Shown here: in pieces, positions 39,415 through 45,682 of the stretch | How positions within the stretch are numbered: position 1 is the first letter of the stretch | Layout of the letters: the number at the start of each line of letters is the position of its first letter | From: Bacteroidota bacterium | GTDB lineage: Bacteria > Bacteroidota > Bacteroidia > UKL13-3 | Length of the DNA stretch: 51,312 nt | Reading direction: 5' to 3' | Assembly (NCBI GenBank): GCA_013298895.1 | Contig: JAAFJM010000021.1 | Location: 1 to 51,312 of the forward strand | Program-made: the position numbers and the translations under genes | The notes under the pieces: model-generated | Database searches by the model: none | What the model was told of the DNA's origin: nothing | Seen by the model: the letters and a program-made list of their open reading frames with translations, nothing else

Positions 39415-39981
39415 ATGGAATTAAAAGATATTGTAGCTGTATCGGGCCAAGGTGGATTACACAAAATTATTGGTCGCACAAAAAATGGATTAATTTTAGA
39501 AACAATTGGTGTAGGTAAAAAATTTGCTACTGGTTACCAAGATAGAGTGAGTATTTTAGAAGATATTAGCATGTACACCTTAAGCGGTGATATGAAATTA
39601 TCGGAAGTTCTTTATAAAGCTCATAACGCAGGAAACGTTCCTGCTGCTAAAGATGATGCAAAAACACAACGTAAATTTTTAGTTGATTTGATTCAATTAG
39701 ATAGCGAACGCGTATATGATAGCGATATTAAGAAGTTTTTTACTTGGTTCAATGCTTTGAAAGATGTTTTGGATTTTTCTAAATTAATGGATGAAGAAAA
39801 AACAGAAGCGGTTGAAAATGCCAGTGAAGTGGAAGTAGAAGCTAAAGAAGAAAAACCTAAAAAAGCAGTAGCTAAAAAAACAGCAACTCCTAAAGCAACA
39901 GCACCTAAAAACACTACGCCTAAAACTAGTACAAAAGGAGCAGGAGCTTCAAAAACTACCTACCGTCCAAAATCAGTATAA
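39415..39981 (+). CDS. DUF5606-type protein
   Basis: A 188-residue cytoplasmic protein with a conserved N-terminal 130 residues (MELKDIVAVSGQGGLHKIIG, RTKNGLILETI, KFATGYQDRVSILEDISMYT, VYDSDIKKFFTWFNAL), a family I know as DUF5606, widespread and nearly restricted to Bacteroidota. The C-terminal 55 residues are low-complexity and rich in Lys, Ala, Thr and Pro (KKAVAKKTATPKATAPK), like histone H1-type tails, so nucleic acid binding is possible. It has its own promoter and terminator (40001-40033). Function is not known. Confidence 0.8.
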   Translation: MELKDIVAVSGQGGLHKIIGRTKNGLILETIGVGKKFATGYQDRVSILEDISMYTLSGDMKLSEVLYKAHNAGNVPAAKDDAKTQRKFLVDLIQLDSERVYDSDIKKFFTWFNALKDVLDFSKLMDEEKTEAVENASEVEVEAKEEKPKKAVAKKTATPKATAPKNTTPKTSTKGAGASKTTYRPKSV

Positions 39982-40000
39982 ATAGGATATTTTTTTCTAT

Positions 40001-40033
40001 AAATCCATCTTCACTTTTGAAGGTGGATTTTTT
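40001..40033 (+). terminator. Terminator after the DUF5606 gene
   Basis: AAATCCATCTTCA (40001-40013) pairs with TGAAGGTGGATTT (40018-40030) with one G-T pair, loop of four, then a T tract to 40033. Confidence 0.8.
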
Positions 40034-40142
40034 AGTGAAAAGGAATTATAAATTAAAAGTATGCAGCAAAATATAAATTGGAATAATTAATTAAATTTAT
40101 GTTATTGCTTACAAAAGAAACAAAGAAATAAAACAAAAATTC

Positions 40143-41153
40143 ATGGAATTATATTTAGACTCAGCCAATCTTAAAGAGATTGAAGAAGGCTTTAAATTAG
40201 GCTTTTTAAATGGTTTAACTACCACTCCTACATTTATGCAACGTGAAGGTATTACCGACATTGATGGCATGATTGTAAAACTTTCAAAAATAGTACCTGT
40301 ACTTCAAATTGAAGCTTTAGGTGATACTGCGGAAGATATTTTAAAAGAGGCTCAACGCCAATTAGACTTAGGATTAGATATTAAAAAAACGGTATTTAAA
40401 ATTCCTGTTTCGTTAGAAGGTGTTAGAGCTTGTAAAATGTTACGCGACCATGGAATGATGGTTAACGTACATTTAGTTTATACCTTACAACAAGCCTATA
40501 TGGCTATGCAAGCTGGTGCTACTTATGTATGTCCATTGGTAGGTCGTTTGCAAGATCAAGGACATGATGCATTAGATTTAGTTGCTCAAATTGTTGAAGC
40601 AGTAGATCATTATGGTTACAATACCAAAGTGATGTTCTCATCGGTTCGTACTATGGAGCATATTCGTAATGCATTAAACTTAGGTGTTCATACCATTACT
40701 GTTCCATTAAAAATAATGAAACAATTAACTGAAAATCATTTTACAACAGTAGGAACTGATCAGTTTATTCAAGATACTCGCTTAATGACTGTAAGAGTTA
40801 AAGAAGCTTTAAATGGTATCAATCCAATTGTTGACGGTAATACTAATTTAGCAGAAGCTATTGTTAAAATGACTGAGTATGGCTTTGGTGCAATTACAGT
40901 TGTTAATGCTGATGGAAGCCTAAAAGGTGTATTTACCGATGGCGATTTACGCAGAAAATTAACAGAGGCTGGTAGAGATGTGTTAAGCAAAAACATTGGC
41001 GATTTTACTTACAACCAACCAATCGCTATTGAAGGTGGTGCATTGTTAAACGAAGCTGCTGGCTTATTCAAATCTACTAAAGTTGATACTATTTTGGTTA
41101 CTGAAAACGGTAAGCCAATTGGTATGTTAGATATTCAAGATTTAGAAGCATAG
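40143..41153 (+). CDS. Transaldolase/fructose-6-phosphate aldolase-like enzyme fused to KdsD-like CBS pair
   Basis: A 336-residue cytoplasmic protein. Residues 1-215 form a TIM-barrel of the small transaldolase/FSA type: MELYLDSANL with Asp6, TTTPTF at 26-31, and the Schiff-base lysine Lys86 in VFKIPVSLEG. GATYVCPLVGRLQDQGHDAL at about 125-144 and VMFSSVRT follow at the places expected in FSA. Residues about 225-336 are two CBS motifs; GVFTDGDLRRKL (262-273) and IGMLDIQDL (326-334) closely resemble the CBS pair of arabinose-5-phosphate isomerase KdsD (GIFTDGDLRR in E. coli). In KdsD that module follows a SIS domain; here it follows an aldolase. Ends at its own terminator. Reaction and ligand are unknown; regulation by a nucleotide or CMP-Kdo-like ligand is inferred. 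Confidence 0.85.
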   Translation: MELYLDSANLKEIEEGFKLGFLNGLTTTPTFMQREGITDIDGMIVKLSKIVPVLQIEALGDTAEDILKEAQRQLDLGLDIKKTVFKIPVSLEGVRACKMLRDHGMMVNVHLVYTLQQAYMAMQAGATYVCPLVGRLQDQGHDALDLVAQIVEAVDHYGYNTKVMFSSVRTMEHIRNALNLGVHTITVPLKIMKQLTENHFTTVGTDQFIQDTRLMTVRVKEALNGINPIVDGNTNLAEAIVKMTEYGFGAITVVNADGSLKGVFTDGDLRRKLTEAGRDVLSKNIGDFTYNQPIAIEGGALLNEAAGLFKSTKVDTILVTENGKPIGMLDIQDLEA

Positions 41154-41172
41154 TTTTCTGAATTTAAAACAT

Positions 41173-41210
41173 AAAAAAAGACGTTAATTTTTAAGTTAAC
41201 GTCTTTTTTT
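41173..41210 (+). terminator. Terminator after the transaldolase-CBS gene
   Basis: AAAAAAAGACGTTAA and its complement form a 15-bp stem with an 8-base loop and T tract; the A tract on the left side means it could also serve the minus-strand mini genes ending at 41226. Confidence 0.88.
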
Positions 41211-41225
41211 TGGCCTTCATCTTAA

Positions 41226-41399
41226 TTAAATTAATTCAAGATTTTCTAATTCTTTAAATGATTCGGTTTGTAAAGGTGATAACAACCATGTAAAGAAAAA
41301 AATAATTGAACTTGGTACAAGCAAAATAATATAAACAAATATTGGTATTATGCTTAACAAACCTAGTGAATTATAAATGCTAGAAATTTTGTTTTTCAT
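41226..41399 (-). CDS. Mini membrane protein, 57 aa, paralogue 1
   Basis: A 57-residue frame starting MKNKISSIYNSLGLLSIIP. One or two hydrophobic segments cover residues 13-40 (IPIFVYIILLVPSSIIFFF), followed by TWLLSPLQ and an acidic end KELENLELI. It is clearly related to the next minus-strand gene (41495-41665): both share MK.(K/E)I...Y, a (L/I)P-x-x-VY-x-IL-x-x-P core, TW-x-L-x-P and ELE-x-L. The bases before the ATG are also shared (TTAACATTGCGTTATGAAA here, TTAACATTGTGATATGAAA there), which supports both starts. No family is recognised. It could be a stress-related or toxin-like peptide or a small subunit of a membrane complex; nothing decides this. Confidence 0.6.
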   Translation of the reverse strand: MKNKISSIYNSLGLLSIIPIFVYIILLVPSSIIFFFTWLLSPLQTESFKELENLELI

Positions 41400-41433
41400 A
41401 ACGCAATGTTAAGCCAAAAAAAAATGTGGTTAA

Positions 41434-41460
41434 CATGTTAATTTCTTCAATATTAACATG
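41434..41460. promoter_or_regulatory. Inverted repeat upstream of mini gene 1
   Basis: CATGTTAAT (41434-41442) and ATTAACATG (41452-41460) are perfect 9-bp arms around a 9-base spacer, 35 bases upstream of the start of the 57-aa gene. It could be an operator or a transcript hairpin; TTAACAT also occurs in the leaders of both mini genes. Confidence 0.4.
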
Positions 41461-41494
41461 CCAATGTGAAATGTCTTCTAAAAAGTATTTTGTT

Positions 41495-41665
41495 CTAAAA
41501 ATTTAATGATTCCAATTCATTCATATTAATTGGTTCAATAGGTTTTAAAATCCAAGTTATTGCATAAATTAAAACAAGTGGACCCGATAAAATTGTATAA
41601 ACCATCAATGGTAAAATTGTGGCTTTTCCATTTTTTTTGTAGCAGTTTATTATTTCTCTTTTCAT
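41495..41665 (-). CDS. Mini membrane protein, 56 aa, paralogue 2
   Basis: A 56-residue frame starting MKREIINCYKKNGKATILP, with a hydrophobic core (LMVYTILSGPLVLIYAI), then TWILKPIEPIN and the acidic end MNELESLNF. It matches the 57-residue neighbour downstream along its whole length without gaps in the core, and shares its leader sequence. It lies first on the minus strand, 95 bases before the paralogue and about 110 bases after the start of the thioesterase gene region, so the two are probably read together towards the terminator at 41173-41210. It is too short for usual gene calling. Function unknown. Confidence 0.6.
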   Translation of the reverse strand: MKREIINCYKKNGKATILPLMVYTILSGPLVLIYAITWILKPIEPINMNELESLNF

Positions 41666-41776
41666 ATCACAATGTTAAATCAATAAATTGAGAATACAAA
41701 ACGAAAAATAATTTAAATAGCTTTTTTATTTATTTAAACGGTTGTTTTGTTTATTTTAAAATAAATTACAGAGTGA

Positions 41777-42223
41777 TTATTCTGATATAACAGCCATAAT
41801 GCTATCAGCAAATGCTATTTGAGTTAATCCATTTTCATGCTCAATAAATATCTCTGATTTGCAGAAAATTAGTTTACTACCAACTTTATATACATGCCCT
41901 TTAGCTATGAGTTTATTGCCTTTTCCCGGATTTATATAATTTACTTTTAAATCAACAGTTACCACTGATTGTTCTTTTTTTACTAAAGTAAAAGCTGCAA
42001 ATCCAGTAGTTATATCGGCCATAGTAGCGGTTACACCACCATGAACAAATCCCATTTGTTGTAAATGCTTTTTTTCTAAAGTCAAATGCATTTCAATATA
42101 GCCCGGTTCTATCTTATTAAAATAAAAACCAACATCTTGCATAAAAAGGTTTCCCTTTGATTTTTCTAGTATTTTTTGTTCAAAATCAGGGTATAAAGGT
42201 TTCCAATCAAGGTTTTCTATCAT
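41777..42223 (-). CDS. Hotdog-fold thioesterase (PaaI/YiiD-like)
   Basis: A 148-residue hotdog protein expected to hydrolyse acyl-CoA thioesters in the cytoplasm. The central helix motif is QQMGFVHGGVTATMADITTGFAA, here split as GFVHGGVTATMAD with His and the catalytic-type acidic Asp, followed by strands VVTVDLKVNYINPGKGN and LIAKGHVYKVGSKLIFCKSE. These are typical of the PaaI-like group. No phenylacetate genes are nearby. It is divergent from the DUF3822-rsmD-coaD operon. Substrate cannot be predicted. Confidence 0.9.
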   Translation of the reverse strand: MIENLDWKPLYPDFEQKILEKSKGNLFMQDVGFYFNKIEPGYIEMHLTLEKKHLQQMGFVHGGVTATMADITTGFAAFTLVKKEQSVVTVDLKVNYINPGKGNKLIAKGHVYKVGSKLIFCKSEIFIEHENGLTQIAFADSIMAVISE

Positions 42224-42287
42224 AATTATTAAAATTTATTTACGTTTATGGTTAAAATAAAATATTTTGCGAATGTAAGTCTCGCTC

Positions 42288-43160
42288 ATGCAAACTGAAA
42301 ATAAATTATCATTAGATATTAAACACTACATCGATAGTGACTATAGTGCTGAAAGTAATTTTCGCTACAAATATTATTTAGTAATTGCGCAAAATCAAAT
42401 GATTTCCGTTTTAGCTGATGAACAAATTAATAGAATTGTATCAGTTAAAATTTATGGTAATAAGTTGATTTCTTTTTTAGACATGAGTTATAATGATTTA
42501 AAAGAATTTACTGAAATAACTGACGATTTTCTACCTGCTTATAAGTCAAAAACAGCCATAATAGCCAATGATTCAGGTATACTTGTGCCTGATTCACTCA
42601 ATAATATCAATGAGTTAGAAGCCTATTATAAAATTAATAAAAATACTTTTGAAAATAGCCAAATCCTTTATAATAGAATTGATTTTCAAGGTATAGTAAA
42701 TGTTTTTAATATTAGAAACGAAATTTCAAAATTTATAAGGTTTAATATGCCTTCTGCAGAAATTATTCATCAGTCATTACTATTTATAAAAGCGTGTAGT
42801 TATCTTAATTTCGAACCTTCGGCCAATAACTTATATCTGCATGTTAATGCTGAAAGTATTGAATTATTACAATTTATTGATGGTAATTTAAATTTTTATA
42901 ATAGCTTTAAATTCGATAATCAAACAGATATTGTTTATTATATCTTAGCAGTGGCAGAACAATTGAATATTACCAACGACTTTAGATTAATAATATATGG
43001 TAATATAGAATCGAGTGATTCTTTGTTTGTGCTGTTAGGTAAATATTGTAAAAATATGCATTTAGGTAAACGTAATACCCGTTTTACGGTTCCAATGGCT
43101 TTAGAAAATGTGCCTGAACATTATTATTTTACAGCATTAAATGTTTTGCTTTGCGAATAA
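42288..43160 (+). CDS. DUF3822 protein
   Basis: A 290-residue cytoplasmic protein of the Bacteroidota-specific DUF3822 family, which has the look of an actin/PilM-like ATPase fold without clear catalytic residues. Recognisable parts: KYYLVIAQNQMISVLADE at the N-terminus, NVFNIRNEISKFIRFNMPSA and IIHQSLLFIKACSYL in the middle, NLYLHVNAESIELLQFIDG and FYNSFKFDNQTDIVYYIL later. Its stop overlaps the rsmD start by 10 bases, and coaD follows, an order I know to be conserved in many Bacteroidota. Function is unknown; the fixed neighbourhood suggests a link to ribosome or CoA metabolism but may be only historical. Confidence 0.82.
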   Translation: MQTENKLSLDIKHYIDSDYSAESNFRYKYYLVIAQNQMISVLADEQINRIVSVKIYGNKLISFLDMSYNDLKEFTEITDDFLPAYKSKTAIIANDSGILVPDSLNNINELEAYYKINKNTFENSQILYNRIDFQGIVNVFNIRNEISKFIRFNMPSAEIIHQSLLFIKACSYLNFEPSANNLYLHVNAESIELLQFIDGNLNFYNSFKFDNQTDIVYYILAVAEQLNITNDFRLIIYGNIESSDSLFVLLGKYCKNMHLGKRNTRFTVPMALENVPEHYYFTALNVLLCE

Positions 43161-43690
43161 TAAGTGGCACCCATAAGGGAATTATTATCAATGCTCCCAA
43201 AGGCTTACCCGTAAGACCTACAACGGATAGAGCTAAGGAAAGTCTCTTTAATATTTTGGAAAATAATTTTGATTTTGAGGGGCTCGCTTGCCTTGACTTA
43301 TTCAGTGGAACAGGGAATGTAGCATATGAATTTTGTAGTCGTGGAGCACAAAAAGTAGTAAGTGTTGATTTGGATTTTGGTTGTGTTAAATTCATAAAGG
43401 AAAGTATTACCAAACATCATTTTACTCAACTTACTGCCATTAAACGAGATGCTTTTACCTTTATAAATCAATGTTCTGATAAGTTTGATATTATTTTTGC
43501 AGATGCGCCATATGCATTAGATAAGCTCCCCGTTATTTCGTCACAAATTTTTGCTAAACAATTATTAAATGCTAAAGGTTGGCTTATTGTAGAACATCAA
43601 AGTAATTTAGATTTAAGTAATCAGAGCCATTTTTTTGAAAAAAGAAATTATGGACAATCAACTTTTAGTTTTTTTAAAAATACCATATAA
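43151..43690 (+). CDS. rsmD: 16S rRNA (guanine-966-N2) methyltransferase RsmD
   Basis: A 179-residue SAM-dependent methyltransferase that modifies G966 of 16S rRNA during 30S assembly. The start MRIISGTHKGIIINAP is the typical RsmD opening, so the TTG at 43151 is the true start, inside the last codons of the DUF3822 gene. Next come PTTDRAKESLFNIL, the SAM-binding LDLFSGTGNVAYEFCSRGA, and the target-base motif FADAPYAL in place of the usual DPPY. WLIVEHQSN ends the core. The Pro-to-Ala exchange (DAPY) is a mild oddity but keeps Asp, Pro and Tyr. Coupled to DUF3822 and 8 bases before coaD. Confidence 0.93.
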   Translation: MRIISGTHKGIIINAPKGLPVRPTTDRAKESLFNILENNFDFEGLACLDLFSGTGNVAYEFCSRGAQKVVSVDLDFGCVKFIKESITKHHFTQLTAIKRDAFTFINQCSDKFDIIFADAPYALDKLPVISSQIFAKQLLNAKGWLIVEHQSNLDLSNQSHFFEKRNYGQSTFSFFKNTI

Positions 43691-43698
43691 TTATACCT

Positions 43699-44157
43699 AT
43701 GAAACGTATTGCATTATTTCCTGGAACTTTTGATCCTATTACTATAGGACATGCAAATATCATTGAGAGAGCATTACCTTTATTTGATGAAATTGTGGTT
43801 GGAATTGGTCATAATAGTTCTAAAAGTACACTTTTTACCATTGAACAAAGAACGAAATGGATTGAAGAAATTTTTGCTAATGAAGGAAAAGTAAAAGCTA
43901 TGGCCTACGAAGGGTTAACTGTAACTTTTTGTGAAAAAATCAATGCACAATACATTTTGCGTGGTATCAGAACTATGGCGGATTTTGATTATGAAAAGAA
44001 CATAGCGCAAATGAATAAAATTATTCACCCACAAACAGAAACTGTTTTCTTAATGTGCGATCCTGCCTACACTCCAATTAGTTCGTCTGTTGTACGAGAT
44101 TTGATAAGAAATAATGGAGATACTTCGCAGTTTTTACCAAAAGAAATTAAATGGTAA
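43699..44157 (+). CDS. coaD: Phosphopantetheine adenylyltransferase
   Basis: A 152-residue enzyme that transfers AMP from ATP to 4'-phosphopantetheine, the next-to-last step of coenzyme A synthesis. MKRIALFPGTFDPITIGHAN shows the nucleotidyltransferase T-x-G-H type motif with His18. Substrate-binding ILRGIRTMADFDYE and the C-terminal ISSSVVRDLI motif are both complete. Length is normal. It is the last gene of the DUF3822-rsmD-coaD operon, and a convergent minus-strand gene ends 9 bases away; no clear terminator lies between them. Confidence 0.97.
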   Translation: MKRIALFPGTFDPITIGHANIIERALPLFDEIVVGIGHNSSKSTLFTIEQRTKWIEEIFANEGKVKAMAYEGLTVTFCEKINAQYILRGIRTMADFDYEKNIAQMNKIIHPQTETVFLMCDPAYTPISSSVVRDLIRNNGDTSQFLPKEIKW

Positions 44158-44166
44158 ACAGATTAT

Positions 44167-45672
44167 TTACCTGAGTTTTAACACAACATATTCATTATTT
44201 TCATAGCATACTTGAATTTGATTGTATTTAGTTTTTATGCGATCAGGTTTTGCAATTAATATGTAATCAATTTCTTGATTAGGGTAGTTTGAAAAATCTA
44301 TATTATAAAAGCCTCTCACTGCCGAAGGTAAACAATCTAGTTTTTCAATTTTAGTAAAATCCATTCTGTAATACTTTTCCATGGCTTTTTTCCATGCAAT
44401 TAAATAGTTGGTTTCATGCACAATTGATTTGTAATTTATAGCAGTACTTCTTTGTGCTTCGCAATTGAAAGAATAATCGTTTGGAGGCGTTAAAAACAGA
44501 GCATTTTGGGGTGTATTTTCTTTTATCCAATTATGTGTGTGTTGTAAACTATTTAATTTATTAAATGAGTAATTGTTAAATCTGTAGTTTTCCATTGTCA
44601 TTGATAATAAAAATAGGGCAATAATAGGGTAGGAGATAATTGAAATAATTTTCAAAAATTTTGATGGAACTACTTTTAATAAAATTATGCTACTAAATAA
44701 ACCCAACCAAACAGTGGTTTTATACCATTGAATTTTTCCAATATTGCTATTTGGATTAATAAATAAGATAGCTGCTACTATAATACAAATAGTAACAATA
44801 CTTAAAATGATTGGCACGAAATGAGTGCGTTCAGCTTTGGCTTTAAAAGCTAATATGCCAATAGCTGTTAAGGTAAATATGCCTAATAGCAAATAATCTT
44901 TTACAGGGAAAAGTTTTGGTAAATAATGCAATGCGCCTCTGTATTCAAACAAAATTTTATTGGCTTCAACTTGATTTGATGTGTTGTTATGAGTTTGATT
45001 TAAAAATACTGGAATTAAAATAAATAATGCCAAACCCAAAAAACTTAACCCAAAAGACAGGATGTTTTTTAAGTTAAATTGTTTAGTAATTATTTGTTGG
45101 TAAATAATGTGAATGCCAATAATAAGTGCTACCTGCATGCCAATTAAAGGTTGGAATAAAGCAGCTAAGCCACAAAAAAGTCCTGCAGATAAAAAGTTGT
45201 TTTTAAAATGCGCTATAAAAGCCCAAATACATAATGCTTCAGCTATGCTACTGCCAACTAACATATTATCTTGAAGATAATTACCACCAACTGTTAAATG
45301 TCGAAAAATGAAGAGGTAAAGTAAAACACCTAGCCAAGTTTTAAAGGTATTGCTGTAAAAATGATTTATTAAAAAATAAATTCCGGCAATTGAAACATAC
45401 AAGCATATAAAATAGATAATAAAGCAAGTTTGTGAAACCCCCATAAAAACAGAAAATACATATACCAACCAAACAAAATAATACCTTACTGTAAAAGTGT
45501 TATTATAATAACTTAAAAAAAAATCGTTTGGGTAAAGTGATGGATTAAGCTTTTGGTAAACTTGAGGTAAATGTTCTGCTTGGTCGCCAGTATTAAATAA
45601 ATAACCATTGCATAGTATATAAGCAATGGTTATTAATAAAAATATTAAATATTTAGATTTGAGTGTTTTCAA
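44167..45672 (-). CDS. Polytopic membrane protein (GT-C-like, DUF6798-type)
   Basis: A 501-residue protein with about 11 predicted spans and a soluble C-terminal part from about residue 380. The first extracytoplasmic loop contains FNTGDQAEHLPQVYQKLNPS, an acidic loop in the position of the GT-C catalytic aspartate, and HLTVGGNYLQDNMLVGS occurs between later spans. The C-terminal part has HNWIKENTPQNALFLTPPND and IDYILIAKPDR, as in membrane glycosyltransferases and DUF6798 proteins that end in such a soluble domain. It lies 10 bases after the M1 peptidase gene on the same strand. A sugar-transfer role is a guess from fold-level resemblance. Confidence 0.65.
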   Translation of the reverse strand: MKTLKSKYLIFLLITIAYILCNGYLFNTGDQAEHLPQVYQKLNPSLYPNDFFLSYYNNTFTVRYYFVWLVYVFSVFMGVSQTCFIIYFICLYVSIAGIYFLINHFYSNTFKTWLGVLLYLFIFRHLTVGGNYLQDNMLVGSSIAEALCIWAFIAHFKNNFLSAGLFCGLAALFQPLIGMQVALIIGIHIIYQQIITKQFNLKNILSFGLSFLGLALFILIPVFLNQTHNNTSNQVEANKILFEYRGALHYLPKLFPVKDYLLLGIFTLTAIGILAFKAKAERTHFVPIILSIVTICIIVAAILFINPNSNIGKIQWYKTTVWLGLFSSIILLKVVPSKFLKIISIISYPIIALFLLSMTMENYRFNNYSFNKLNSLQHTHNWIKENTPQNALFLTPPNDYSFNCEAQRSTAINYKSIVHETNYLIAWKKAMEKYYRMDFTKIEKLDCLPSAVRGFYNIDFSNYPNQEIDYILIAKPDRIKTKYNQIQVCYENNEYVVLKLR

Positions 45673-45682
45673 TAGAATTAAC

